Source of the DNA: Ferrovibrio terrae_A
GTDB taxonomy: Bacteria > Pseudomonadota > Alphaproteobacteria > Ferrovibrionales > Ferrovibrionaceae
Direction of reading: 5' to 3'
Assembly: GCF_943372915.1 (NCBI RefSeq)
Contig: NZ_CALSAN010000003.1
Coordinates: 62,001-126,000, forward strand
DNA: 64,000 bases
Position 1 is the first letter of the stretch. Each line of letters begins with the position of its first letter. The position numbers and the translations under genes were made by a program. Of the stretch, positions 36,156 through 45,190 are shown piece by piece. The notes under the pieces were generated by a model. It did no database searches, was not told where the DNA came from, and saw nothing but the letters and a program-made list of their open reading frames with translations.

Positions 36156-36185
36156 TTGTTAGCACTCCCCACGGGAGAGCGCCAA
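36156..36185 (-). promoter_or_regulatory. Housekeeping-type promoter of groESL
   Basis: On the minus strand TTGGCG (-35, at 36180-36185) and TAACAA (-10, at 36156-36161) are separated by 18 nt. The whole promoter is overlaid by the CIRCE-like dyad, so a repressor bound there would block RNA polymerase. The start site would lie about 75 nt ahead of groES. Confidence 0.6.
36159..36185. promoter_or_regulatory. CIRCE-like operator (HrcA site)
   Basis: The left arm TTAGCACTC is a perfect match to the CIRCE consensus. The spacer is exactly 9 nt, and the right arm GAGCGCCAA differs from GAGTGCTAA at two positions. CIRCE is the HrcA repressor site found ahead of groESL in many Alphaproteobacteria. 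hrcA itself is not in this window. Confidence 0.8.
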
Positions 36186-36316
36186 ACACTTAAGCAGCCC
36201 GCCCCCGCCCGTCAAGGAGGGGTTGCCCGGATTCCGCCATAATTTTTCGCGGACCGTAATTTTCACGACCGGGCTGAAGCGGCTAGGGTCAGGAAAACCG
36301 AACCCGGGAGGAAACC

Positions 36317-36709
36317 ATGCCTGATCTGCCCGCCCTGCCTTTTGCCGCGCTGATGGGCCTGAAGATCACCTCCGTCACCCCGGAAAAGGTGACAGCCGAA
36401 CTGCCGGTGACGGCGGCGCTGTGCACCGTGCCGGCGATCCTACATGGCGGCGCGGTGATGGCCTTTGCCGACACCTTGGGTGCGGTGGCCACCGTGGCCA
36501 ACCTGGCGGAGGGGTTTTCCACCACCACGATCGAGAGCAAGACCAATTTCTTTGCCGCCATTCCGGCCGGCGAAACCGCCCATGCCGAGACCACACCGCT
36601 GCATCGCGGCAAGACCACCATGGTGTGGCAGACGAAGATCAGCCGCGCCGATGGCAAGCTGGCCGCCATCGTAACGCAAACGCAGCTTGTGCTGGCGCCA
36701 CGCAAGTAA
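36317..36709 (+). CDS. PaaI-family hotdog thioesterase
   Basis: 130 residues with GGGAGG ahead of ATG 36317. It has the hotdog fold with the active-site signature LHGGAVMAFADTLGAVATV and a following strand FSTTTIESKTNFFAAIPAGE. The substrate is probably an acyl- or aryl-CoA. The adjacent aldolase-like gene begins 13 nt later on the same strand, so they may be co-transcribed, but no pathway link is evident. Confidence 0.88.
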   Translation: MPDLPALPFAALMGLKITSVTPEKVTAELPVTAALCTVPAILHGGAVMAFADTLGAVATVANLAEGFSTTTIESKTNFFAAIPAGETAHAETTPLHRGKTTMVWQTKISRADGKLAAIVTQTQLVLAPRK

Positions 36710-36722
36710 TATCGGAAGAGTT

Positions 36723-37868
36723 ATGACCCAGACCCTGAACGACCTGCCCACCCCGTCGCTGATCCTCGATCGCAGCCGGCTGCTGAACAACATCGCCCGC
36801 ATGCAGGCCCGCGCTGCCGCACTGAAGGTGCAGCTGCGCCCGCATCTGAAGACGGCAAAATCGGCGATGGTGGCCGAACTGGCGGTCGGCAAAGCCGGCG
36901 CCATCACCGTCTCGACCCTGGCCGAAGCGGAGTACTTCGCCAAAGCCGGCTTCCGCGACATCACCTATGCCGTGCCGATTGCGCCGCAGAAGCTGGAACA
37001 GGTGGCGGCCATCATGAATGGCGGCGTCGACCTGAAGATCATCACCGACCATCCGGCAGTGGCGCAGGCGATTGCGGAAAAAGGCCAGGCGCTGGGCATC
37101 ACCTTCAGCACCATGATCAAGATCGATTCCGGCCTGGGCCGCGCCGGCATCCCGCCCGACTCCGCGCTGCTGCTGCCGCTGGCGAACGCCTTGTCACAGC
37201 CGGGCAGCCGCCTGGCCGGCGTGCTGACCCATGCGGGGCATTCCTATGATGCGAAAAGCACCGCCGATATCGAGCGCATCGCCGAGGAGGAACGCCTCGC
37301 GGTGGTGACGGCGGCAACCCGGCTGCGCGAAGCCGGCTTTGCCTGCCCGATCGTTTCGGTGGGCTCGACGCCCACGGCGCTGTTTGCCAAACACCTGGAC
37401 GGCGTTACCGAAATGCGGCCGGGCAACTTCGTGTTCTTCGACCTGTTCCAGGCCGGGCTGGGCACCTGTGCCATGGAAGATGTCGCGGTTTCGGTGCTGG
37501 CCACCGTGGTGGCCCATCATCCGGGCCGCAACCATGTGCTGATCGATGCCGGCGGCCTGGCCCTGTCGAAAGACACCGGCGCCAACAAGAATGCACCGGG
37601 CACCGGCTATGGCCGGGTCTGCCGCCCGGAGGCAGCCCTGCCGCTGCCCGGCCTGAGCATCCATGACGTGCATCAGGAGCATGGGCTGGTGGGCGGGCCG
37701 AAGGCCGCACCGGTGGATTTCGCCAGCTATCCGCCGGGCAGCCGGCTGCGGGTACTGCCCAATCACTCCTGCATGACGGGGGCGATGTATGATCGCTATT
37801 TCGTGATCGATCCGGCGCAAGCAGGCGGCGCGATCCTTGCCGAATGGGACCGCGTCAACGGCTGGTAA
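36723..37868 (+). CDS. D-threonine aldolase / D-serine dehydratase-like PLP enzyme
   Basis: 381 residues from ATG 36723. The N-terminal alanine-racemase-like barrel carries the PLP lysine motif LRPHLKTAKSA and SGLGRAGIPP. The C-terminal beta domain has the metal-site histidine and cysteine of the DSD1/D-TA family (SIHDVHQEHG, LPNHSCMTGAMYDRYFVI). Such enzymes cleave D-3-hydroxy amino acids to glycine plus aldehyde, or dehydrate D-serine. The exact substrate cannot be read from sequence. It is cytoplasmic. Confidence 0.88.
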   Translation: MTQTLNDLPTPSLILDRSRLLNNIARMQARAAALKVQLRPHLKTAKSAMVAELAVGKAGAITVSTLAEAEYFAKAGFRDITYAVPIAPQKLEQVAAIMNGGVDLKIITDHPAVAQAIAEKGQALGITFSTMIKIDSGLGRAGIPPDSALLLPLANALSQPGSRLAGVLTHAGHSYDAKSTADIERIAEEERLAVVTAATRLREAGFACPIVSVGSTPTALFAKHLDGVTEMRPGNFVFFDLFQAGLGTCAMEDVAVSVLATVVAHHPGRNHVLIDAGGLALSKDTGANKNAPGTGYGRVCRPEAALPLPGLSIHDVHQEHGLVGGPKAAPVDFASYPPGSRLRVLPNHSCMTGAMYDRYFVIDPAQAGGAILAEWDRVNGW

Positions 37869-37945
37869 GGCGAACAGCCGGCACATAATGCGTCAGGGCG
37901 GTTGCGGCGCCGGCCGGTTTCGGCTTGAGTGAAGCCGGTCCGACC

Positions 37946-39700
37946 ATGTCCGAGACGATCGAAACCGCTCCACGACCCACCGAGGCCGCGTCAACCGCGC
38001 CGCAGCGGCGCAATTATGCGCTGAACAGCTTCCGCCAGGTGGTGCCGATCAATGCCGGCGTGACGCTGGTGAATGTCACCGCCATCGCCCTCCTGCTGCT
38101 TGGCCAGATACCGCTCAACTGGCTGATGAGCTGGTGGCTTCTGCATGCCGCGGGCCTGAGCTACATGCTGTATCGCTGGGTCAGCCACAGCCGGGCGCAG
38201 GCACGCAACGAACACCGCTCGGCGCGTCTGCGCACGGCCGATGTATGGGGCGCCGCCTTCTCAGGCGCGGCCTGGGGCGCGGCCGCGCTGTTCCTGCCCA
38301 GTCTCGACCCGGCACATCAGATGCTGGTGATCATGGTGGCCGCCGGCATGATCGCCGGTTCGGCCGCCACGCTGGCCGTGGTGCCCAAGGCAGCACTCAC
38401 CTACATGCTGCTGATCGCGGTGCCCTTCGTCACCTTCTTCCTGTGGCAGGGTGGCGTGGTGGGCATGGCCATGGCCGTGATGTCGACGCTGTATACCGGC
38501 GCGATGATCCTGACCAACCGCATCGTCAACGGCGTGATCCGCCGCAACCGCCGCCTGCATGAGGAAAACACTGCGCTCTATGCCCGCATCCGCGCGGCGC
38601 AGGGCGAGTTGCTGGACATCGCCGAAAGCACCGAGGCCTTTGCCTTCCTCGATGCGGAGAACCGCCTGCAATTGTGGAACCGCCGCCTGCCGGCCCTGCT
38701 GGGCCTCGACGAAGGCCTGTTCGTGCGTGGCACAGATCTGAACGTGCTGCTGCGCCGCGCCGGCCTGCCCGATGCTCTGCTGACCAGCGAGATCGCCGGG
38801 GGCGTGCTGCAGCTGCCCGGCGGGCGCTGGGTGCAGGTCGGGCGCCGCACCACGCCCCAGGGCGACCGCGCCCTGATCGTCATCGATATCACCGAGCAGC
38901 AGGCTGCCAGCGCCAAGCTGCAGCAGACCAATGACCGGCTGGAAGAGCTGTTCCGCGAGGTGAGCCAGGCGCGCGACGCGGCCCTGCGCGCCAGCCAGGC
39001 CAAATCGATCTTCCTGGCCAATATGAGCCACGAACTGCGCACGCCGCTGAATGCCATCATCGGATTTTCCGATATCGTGCAGCAGAAGATGTTCGGCCCC
39101 GACTGGGCGAAATACGATGAGTACCTGCGCGACATCAACGGCAGCGCCCGCCATCTGCTGTCGGTGATCGATGACATACTCGACCTCGCCCGCATCGAGG
39201 CCAACCAGATCGTGCTGCATGAGCAGCCGGTGATGCTGGACGAGGAACTGCCGATCTGCGCCCGCCTCGCCGCCTCGCATTACGGCCGCAATGCCGAAGC
39301 CGTGCGTGTCACCGCGCCCGAGGATCTGCCGGCCCTGCATGCGGATGCGCGGCTGGTGCGCCAGATCCTGATCAACCTGATTGGCAACGCGCTGAAATTC
39401 TCACCCTCCGGTCTGCCGGTGGAGGCCCTGGCGCGGCACGATGCCGAGAGCAACGAGATTCTGGTCAGTGTGCGCGATTACGGCATCGGCATCGCGCCCG
39501 AGGACCAGACGCGCATCTTCGACCCCTTCGAGCAGGCCGACAGCCAGCTCAGCCGCAAATATGGCGGCGTCGGCTTAGGGCTTTCCCTGGTCCAGGCCTT
39601 CGTGCGCGCCCACCAGGGCAGCCTGAGCATCGACAGCGCGGTGGGCAGCGGCACGCGGATCACCGTGTCCTTCCCCGCCAGCCGGACCAGCCCCGTCTAG
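37946..39700 (+). CDS. Membrane-bound PAS histidine kinase, tandem copy 1 (orphan)
   Basis: 584 residues from ATG 37946. Five to six hydrophobic helices fill residues 25-195 (AGVTLVNVTAIALLLLGQIP, NWLMSWWLLHAAGLSYMLY, AAGMIAGSAATLAVVPKAAL). A PAS-like segment at about 225-325 (AESTEAFAFLDAENRLQLWN) and a coiled coil follow. HisKA has the phospho-His in MSHELRTPLNAIIGFSDI, and HATPase_c has NLIGNALKFSPSG, VRDYGIGIAPED and GGVGLGLSLVQAFV. No receiver or response-regulator gene is adjacent. A TTG at 37925 is an alternative start. The next gene is a close paralogue. Confidence 0.92.
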   Translation: MSETIETAPRPTEAASTAPQRRNYALNSFRQVVPINAGVTLVNVTAIALLLLGQIPLNWLMSWWLLHAAGLSYMLYRWVSHSRAQARNEHRSARLRTADVWGAAFSGAAWGAAALFLPSLDPAHQMLVIMVAAGMIAGSAATLAVVPKAALTYMLLIAVPFVTFFLWQGGVVGMAMAVMSTLYTGAMILTNRIVNGVIRRNRRLHEENTALYARIRAAQGELLDIAESTEAFAFLDAENRLQLWNRRLPALLGLDEGLFVRGTDLNVLLRRAGLPDALLTSEIAGGVLQLPGGRWVQVGRRTTPQGDRALIVIDITEQQAASAKLQQTNDRLEELFREVSQARDAALRASQAKSIFLANMSHELRTPLNAIIGFSDIVQQKMFGPDWAKYDEYLRDINGSARHLLSVIDDILDLARIEANQIVLHEQPVMLDEELPICARLAASHYGRNAEAVRVTAPEDLPALHADARLVRQILINLIGNALKFSPSGLPVEALARHDAESNEILVSVRDYGIGIAPEDQTRIFDPFEQADSQLSRKYGGVGLGLSLVQAFVRAHQGSLSIDSAVGSGTRITVSFPASRTSPV

Positions 39701-39863
39701 GGGCCACCCGCAGGAGCCATATTGCCGCAGGGGCAATTCTAGGGGTGGTCGGGCCCCCGACAATCCTGTAGGGGTCCGTCCGTCACCCTCCGAACCCCCG
39801 CCGCTGGCGGGAGATCTGTCATTTCGGTTGAGCGACCCCCCCCTCCCCGCGACGATATTCTAG

Positions 39864-41615
39864 ATGCCCACGCCCATTCCCCCCCGCGCCGCCGGTCCAT
39901 CCGGCCCGGGCGCCGCCAGCAGGCCCGCGGCGCCGCCCTTCCAGGGCAGCTTCCAGCAGGTTCTGCTGATCAATGCCGGCGCCACCGTCTGCTTCCCCAG
40001 CGTCACCGCCCTGCTGCTGCAGGCCCAGGTGCCGGGCGACCTGCTGCTGGGCTGGTGGCTGCTGCACATGCTGTCGGCCTGCATCGTCCTTGCCGACTGG
40101 TTCCTGCGCCGGCATCGCCAGAACGAGGCGACGCCGCGCTGGCAGATGCCGCTGGAACTCTTTGTCGCCGGTTTTGCCGGCAGTGTCTGGGGCCTGAGCG
40201 CGCTGGTGCTGCCGATGATCGATGCCGATGGCCGGATGCTGCTGATGGCCGTGATCGCCGGCGTGATCGGTGCCTCCGCGCCGGCCCTGGCGCTGCTGCC
40301 GGTGGCCGGCGCCACCTTCATCATCGCCATCGCGGTGCCCTATGCCGTGCATTTCCTGAGCATTGGCAGCTTCATCGGCTATGGCCTGGCCGGGCTGCTG
40401 GTCGGCTATGTCGTGGCGATGATCGGCGCCAACCGTGTGGTGCATCGCATCCTGCTGAACAATTTACAGCTCAACCGCGAGAACAGTGGCCTCTACGACC
40501 GCATCCGCAATGCCCAGAACGAGCTGCTGGATGTCGCCGACAGCAGCGAGGCCTTTGTCTTCTGCGACGCCGACAACCGCATACAGTTGTGGAACCACCG
40601 GTTCCTCGCCCTGCTCGGCCTTGCCAATGATGACGTGCAGCACGGCGCACCGCTGGCGCCACTGCTCGGCCGTGGCGGCCTGCCCGCCGATCTGCCAGAC
40701 CGCCTGGCCGATGCGCCGGTCGCCCAGAGCCGCCCGGTGCTGGAACTGCCCAACGGCCACTGGGTCCGCGCCAGTCTGCGCCGCCTGCCCGATGGTGACC
40801 GTGCGCTGATCCTGATCGATATCACCGAACAGCAGCAGCAGAATGCCCGGCTGGAAGAGCTGTTCCACGAGGTGAGCCAGGCACGCGACGCGGCCCTGCG
40901 CGCCAGCCAGGCGAAATCCAGCTTCCTGGCTCATATGAGCCATGAACTGCGCACGCCGCTGAACGCCATCATCGGCTTTTCCGACATCATCAAGCGCAAG
41001 ATGTTCGGGCCCGACTGGGCGCGCTACGATGACTATGTCGGCGACATCAACAGCAGCGGCATCCATCTGCTCGGCATCATCAACGATATCCTCGACCTGG
41101 CCCGCATCGAGGCCAACCAGATCCTGCTGCAGGAAGACACCGTCGATATCGGCGAACAGGCCGCCACCTGCATCCGGCTCGCCGCGCAGCAGTTCGGCCG
41201 ACCGGCCGACAGCCTGGTTGCGACTATCCCCGACGATCTGCCGATGCTGCATGCCGATGCGCGGCTGCTGCGTCAGATCCTGATCAACCTGATCGGCAAT
41301 GCGCTGAAATTCTCACCGGCCGACCTGCCGGTCGGCATCGGTGCGCGGCTGGATGCGGCCAGCAACGAGATCTCGGTCTGGGTGAGCGACCGCGGCATCG
41401 GCGTGGCACCGCAGGATCAGGCGCGCATCTTCGATCCCTTCGAGCAGGCGAATGCGATGCTGAGCCGCAATTACGGCGGCGTCGGTCTCGGACTGTCGCT
41501 GGTGCGGGCTTTCGTCACGGCCCATCAGGGCCGCATCGGCATTAACAGCGCACCGGGCCAGGGCACCACCATCACCATCACCTTCCCGGCCGCGCGGACC
41601 ATCCGCGCGGGCTGA
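39864..41615 (+). CDS. Membrane-bound PAS histidine kinase, tandem copy 2 (orphan)
   Basis: 583 residues with the same plan as copy 1: a membrane domain (QVLLINAGATVCFPSVTALLL, LLLGWWLLHMLSACIVLADW), a PAS-like region (ADSSEAFVFCDADNRIQLWN), HisKA (MSHELRTPLNAIIGFSDI) and HATPase_c (NLIGNALKFSPADL, GGVGLGLSLVRAFV). Kinase domains of the two copies match closely (EVSQARDAALRASQAKS in both), while the N-terminal sensor parts have diverged. The 163-nt gap between them includes a short ATTGCC/GGCAAT hairpin and C-rich tracts but no clear terminator. Confidence 0.92.
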   Translation: MPTPIPPRAAGPSGPGAASRPAAPPFQGSFQQVLLINAGATVCFPSVTALLLQAQVPGDLLLGWWLLHMLSACIVLADWFLRRHRQNEATPRWQMPLELFVAGFAGSVWGLSALVLPMIDADGRMLLMAVIAGVIGASAPALALLPVAGATFIIAIAVPYAVHFLSIGSFIGYGLAGLLVGYVVAMIGANRVVHRILLNNLQLNRENSGLYDRIRNAQNELLDVADSSEAFVFCDADNRIQLWNHRFLALLGLANDDVQHGAPLAPLLGRGGLPADLPDRLADAPVAQSRPVLELPNGHWVRASLRRLPDGDRALILIDITEQQQQNARLEELFHEVSQARDAALRASQAKSSFLAHMSHELRTPLNAIIGFSDIIKRKMFGPDWARYDDYVGDINSSGIHLLGIINDILDLARIEANQILLQEDTVDIGEQAATCIRLAAQQFGRPADSLVATIPDDLPMLHADARLLRQILINLIGNALKFSPADLPVGIGARLDAASNEISVWVSDRGIGVAPQDQARIFDPFEQANAMLSRNYGGVGLGLSLVRAFVTAHQGRIGINSAPGQGTTITITFPAARTIRAG

Positions 41616-41620
41616 GGGCA

Positions 41621-42775
41621 TCAGGCCGCCGAAACTGCCATTCTCTGCGCCGCCTGGGCGCGGCTGCGCCGGCGGGTCAGCCAGCGCTGTTCCTGGGGAT
41701 CCCACAGCATGGCGAAATCGGCCAGCATCATCGCGGTGACCACCTCGACGAATTCGGCGCGCTCGACGGCGCCGCGCACGAAATCGAAGCCGCGCGCCAG
41801 ATCGATCACCGCCTCGACCATCTTGAAATGATCCTGCGGCAGACGGCTGCGCTGGTAGATCGCGGCGAGGCCGCGCTTGCCGGGATCGTGCATCAGCAGC
41901 CGCGTGTTGTTGAGCGGCACGCCGGTCAGCAGACTGACACCCTGTTCGAAGAAAGCGAGATCGCCGCCGGCCAGCGCGCGCAGCAGCAGTGTATCGGACA
42001 GCTGGCCGCGCTTTTGCAGATCGGCGACCAGATCGGCCAGCGCCGGCGGCTCGGCACCATCGCCGAGCAGGCCGAGCAGGCTGCGTTCGCGCAGCTGCAG
42101 CATGGTATCGGCGGCCATGGCCGGCGGAATCTGGTAGCGCGCGATCATCGCATCGCGCATCGCATCGGAGACCTGGGCGATCAGCCGGGCGGCGAATTTC
42201 GGCGGCATGTCGGGATGGCGTGCCAGGGCCTCGCCCAGCGCGCGGCTGTCGGGGAAACGGTCGAGCGCCCGCTCCATCATCGGGCCGCTGACCGTGGCGC
42301 CGCGATTGGTCATCAGCACGGCCACCGCCGGCTCGGCGCCATGGGTGACCAGCGCATCGGCCAGCGGCGCCGAGACGCGCGCCCGACCGGCAATCGCGCT
42401 CTGATGCAGCGGCGACACCGCCTGCACCAGCTCGATCAGGTCGGCATCGCTGAAAACGGGTGAGAATTGCAGCAGAGGCGTGGCGACGGCAGCGGCATCG
42501 CGCGCCAGCTTCAGCGCCACGCCGCGCGGCAGCTGCGGGGAATCCTTCAGCTGCTCGGCCAGCGTCTGGCGCACCAGCAGCTCGGCATCGCGGGCCAGGG
42601 CGGCAATGATCGCCTGCGCCAGCTCCTTCTCGACAGCGGTTAGGGCCGGGCCGCCCTCGTTTTCATTGGCATAGGCACGGGCGACTTTCGCGGCCGTGTC
42701 GGCGCGCGCCGCTGGCGAAGGGTCCGCCAGCAGTCGCTGTACATCCTGAATGCCGAGAAACGCCCCCTGAACCAC
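41621..42775 (-). CDS. DUF2336 domain protein
   Basis: 384 residues, mainly helical with HEAT-like repeats. It begins LGIQDVQRLLADPSPAARADTAAKVARAY and continues with VEKELAQAIIAALARDAELLVRQTLAEQL, the DUF2336 opening seen in Alphaproteobacteria. Later repeats include SDADLIELVQAVSPLHQSAIAGR. The function is unknown. It converges on kinase copy 2 with 5 nt between stops; whether it is a partner of those kinases is open. Confidence 0.8.
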   Translation of the reverse strand: MVQGAFLGIQDVQRLLADPSPAARADTAAKVARAYANENEGGPALTAVEKELAQAIIAALARDAELLVRQTLAEQLKDSPQLPRGVALKLARDAAAVATPLLQFSPVFSDADLIELVQAVSPLHQSAIAGRARVSAPLADALVTHGAEPAVAVLMTNRGATVSGPMMERALDRFPDSRALGEALARHPDMPPKFAARLIAQVSDAMRDAMIARYQIPPAMAADTMLQLRERSLLGLLGDGAEPPALADLVADLQKRGQLSDTLLLRALAGGDLAFFEQGVSLLTGVPLNNTRLLMHDPGKRGLAAIYQRSRLPQDHFKMVEAVIDLARGFDFVRGAVERAEFVEVVTAMMLADFAMLWDPQEQRWLTRRRSRAQAAQRMAVSAA

Positions 42776-43084
42776 TAAACGCCGCAGCCCCCGCCCATAA
42801 CATCGTTCGTTGGTGCCGATTGTTGGCGGCGGACAATATCAGGCATCCGCCAAATGTCACGGTGAAACATCCTGACCAATCCTGACGGGGCTGCGATGGC
42901 TGACAGCCTGCATACAGGCGCAATGAAAGCGCCCGTTTCAGCGGCAAAACGCCGACAAATGCCCGCGCATTCAGCGGGGCATTAATATGTATGCAGGCCG
43001 ATGAACGGCGCGGCGATTGACGTATGCGTTAGCCGGGATGCCGGAGCATCAGGTCATAAAAGACGCCAGAACCGATTCGACCGC
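42776..43084. other. Intergenic region with no recognised gene
   Basis: About 310 nt between the DUF2336 start and the small lipoprotein stop. It contains a GCCTG-CATA-CAGGC hairpin (near 42905) and a second copy of TGCAGGC near 42993, but no convincing open frame with a ribosome site. It must hold the DUF2336 promoter on the minus strand, which I could not locate. Confidence 0.5.
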
Positions 43085-43219
43085 TCAGCAGCTGGGATAA
43101 CCCGGGGCGCAGACGCGATCCTGGAACGGGCGGTCAGCCGGGTCGATCGGGGCGCCGCAGGCGGCCAGCAGAGGGGCGGCGAACAGGCAGGCAAGGACGA
43201 TCAGCAGGGTCTTGCGCAT
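43085..43219 (-). CDS. Very small lipoprotein
   Basis: 44 residues from ATG 43219, with GGGAGA upstream. A short signal (RKTLLIVLACLFAAPLLAAC) ends in a lipobox LLAAC, so cleavage would leave a roughly 25-residue lipidated peptide. That peptide ends in DRVCAPGYPSC, with two further cysteines able to form a disulfide. No family was recognised. It lies about 100 nt downstream of gshB on the same strand. Confidence 0.6.
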   Translation of the reverse strand: MRKTLLIVLACLFAAPLLAACGAPIDPADRPFQDRVCAPGYPSC

Positions 43220-43319
43220 GGGATGTCTCCCTTTCCGTGCGGTGGAACCGCAGCACGAGGATAAGCCTGTAACGGCCGGCGGCCAAGCCGGTTCCATCCT
43301 GACTCCGGCGGAATGACGC

Positions 43320-44276
43320 CTAGGCCATCACGCGCCGGCTCAGCGCATCCTCGATCGCGTCCCAGATCTCGGCCTCCAGCTGCACGCCATCGAAGCGGTT
43401 GATCTGCTGGATGCCGGTGGGCGAGGTGACGTTGATTTCAGTCAGGTAATCGCCGATCACGTCGATGCCGACGAAGATCAGGCCCTCACGCTTCAGATGC
43501 GGCCCGATGATCTCGCAGATTTCATGTTCGCGTTTGGTGAGCCCGATCTTTTCCGGCCGGCCGCCGACATGCATGTTGGAGCGCGCCTCGCCGGCGGCGG
43601 GCACGCGGTTCACCGCGCCGGCCGGGCGGCCGTCGATCAGGATGATGCGCTTGTCGCCGGCGCGCACCTCGGGCAGGTAGCGCTGCACGATCACCGGTTC
43701 GCGCGCCAGCTTGGTGAACATTTCCAGCAGCGAGCCGAGATTCTCGTCATCGGGCTTGAGATGGAACACGCCGGCGCCGCCATTGCCGAACAGCGGCTTG
43801 AGGATGATGTCCTTGTGCTCGGCGCGAAACGCCTTGATCGCCTCCATGTCGGATGAGATCAGCGTCGGCGGCATCACGCCATCGAAATGGGTGACATACA
43901 GCTTTTCCGGCGCATTGCGCACCGAGACCGGGTTGTTCACCACCAGCGTCTTGGGATGGATATGCTGCAGGATATGCGTCGCCGTGATGTAGGACATGTC
44001 GAACGGCGGATCCTGGCGCATCAGCACCACATCCATCTCGGTCAGGTCGGCCAGCTCGGGTTCGCCCAGCGTATAATGGTTGCCGCGTTCGGCCCGCAGC
44101 CGCATGGCCCGGCCGCGCGCCAGCACCTTGCCATCGCGGAAGCTCAGGTCGCGCGCCAGATAGTGAAACAGCGCATAGCCGCGCCGCTCGGCTTCCAGGC
44201 CCAGCATGAAAGTGCTGTCGCCATCGAAGTCGATGCTTTCGATGGGGTCCATCTGGATCGCCACCTTGAGGGCCAT
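43320..44276 (-). CDS. gshB: Glutathione synthetase
   Basis: 318 residues, standard for bacterial GshB. It begins MALKVAIQMDPIESIDFDGDSTFMLGLEAERRG, with the N-terminal PSTD domain. The ATP-grasp domain shows LKPLFGNGGAGVFHL, the flexible loop, QRYLPEVRAGDKRIILIDG, and the C-terminal VGIDVIGDYLTEINVTSPTG with metal-ligand residues. It joins gamma-glutamylcysteine to glycine in the cytosol. The partner gshA is not in the window. Confidence 0.96.
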   Translation of the reverse strand: MALKVAIQMDPIESIDFDGDSTFMLGLEAERRGYALFHYLARDLSFRDGKVLARGRAMRLRAERGNHYTLGEPELADLTEMDVVLMRQDPPFDMSYITATHILQHIHPKTLVVNNPVSVRNAPEKLYVTHFDGVMPPTLISSDMEAIKAFRAEHKDIILKPLFGNGGAGVFHLKPDDENLGSLLEMFTKLAREPVIVQRYLPEVRAGDKRIILIDGRPAGAVNRVPAAGEARSNMHVGGRPEKIGLTKREHEICEIIGPHLKREGLIFVGIDVIGDYLTEINVTSPTGIQQINRFDGVQLEAEIWDAIEDALSRRVMA

Positions 44277-44336
44277 GACACAGTCCTTTTTTTATGAAAA
44301 CCAGGCTTTCCTATTTAGGGAAGCCGGGCGAGACGT

Positions 44337-45164
44337 CTAGTTCAACTGCAGCCGAATGTGGCGCAGGAAGGCCTCGGCCTCAAGGCTTGCCGCCTCGTCG
44401 CCGGCCAGCATCAAAAACCGCTCGGTGGCCGCCATGGCCTGGCGGATGCGGCCGAGCTGGCCTTCCACCACGCCGAGTTCACGCCAGGCCGGTGCGAAAT
44501 TCGGCGCCACCAGCAGCATGCGACGCAGTGTCTCGGCGGCGCGTTCCACATCGCCGCCGCGCCAGGCACGGGCCTTGATGTTGTTCTGCAGGCGCAGCAG
44601 CACCTCGCGGCCGGTCATGGCCCGCACATGTTCCGGCCGCAATTCGGCATCGTCGCCGCCGACCCGGCGCAGCAGGTCGTTCATTTCCGGCGGCGCGGCA
44701 ATGCGCCCCTGATGGAAGGGATCGAGGATCAGCGCGCCGTCCTCGCCCTCCAGCCGGATCAGGAAATGACCGGGAAAATCGATGCCGGCCACCGGCCAGA
44801 GCTGCGCACGCGCCGCGAAGATATAAAGAATGCCAAGCGAAACCGGCAGGCCCATGCGGCGATCGATCACGCGGATCAGATCGGCATTCTGCGGATCGTC
44901 GTAGGACTCAGTGTCGCCGCGGTAACCGAATTCCACGCCCAGCACGCCGGCCAGCGCCATGGCGCGCGGCGCCACCTCGGTGCCGGCTCCGATGCGGCTG
45001 AGCGCAGCGGCGATATCGGCGAGATGGCGGCGATAGGGCCCGAGATCGAGGCCCGGCTTGTCGAGTGCAGCAAACAGCAGCGCGGCCTCGGCAATGTCGA
45101 GGCCATCATCCGGCGCGGCACCGAGAGCCTTGAGAGCCGTTTCGATCGCCGCCCGATCTGTCAT
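44337..45164 (-). CDS. SirB1 family (transglutaminase-like plus TPR) protein
   Basis: 275 residues. The central segment RVIDRRMGLPVSLGILYIFAARAQLWPVAGIDFPGHFLIRLEG is the Transglut_core2/SirB1 signature. The C-terminal helices (RGGDVERAAETLRRMLLVAPNFAPAWRELGVVEGQLGRIRQA) form TPR-like repeats. No catalytic Cys of transglutaminases is obvious, so an enzymatic role is doubtful. Proteins of this family often lie near rRNA-modification genes in Proteobacteria; here rsmI is 1 kb upstream on the same strand. Confidence 0.85.
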   Translation of the reverse strand: MTDRAAIETALKALGAAPDDGLDIAEAALLFAALDKPGLDLGPYRRHLADIAAALSRIGAGTEVAPRAMALAGVLGVEFGYRGDTESYDDPQNADLIRVIDRRMGLPVSLGILYIFAARAQLWPVAGIDFPGHFLIRLEGEDGALILDPFHQGRIAAPPEMNDLLRRVGGDDAELRPEHVRAMTGREVLLRLQNNIKARAWRGGDVERAAETLRRMLLVAPNFAPAWRELGVVEGQLGRIRQAMAATERFLMLAGDEAASLEAEAFLRHIRLQLN

Positions 45165-45190
45165 GCAATCCCGTCTGTCATCACATTTCC

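Noticed and set aside
39701..39863. Possible terminator between the tandem kinases
   Set aside because: An ATTGCC/GGCAAT hairpin and a GTCGGG/CCCGAC hairpin exist, but neither has a T run; co-transcription cannot be excluded.
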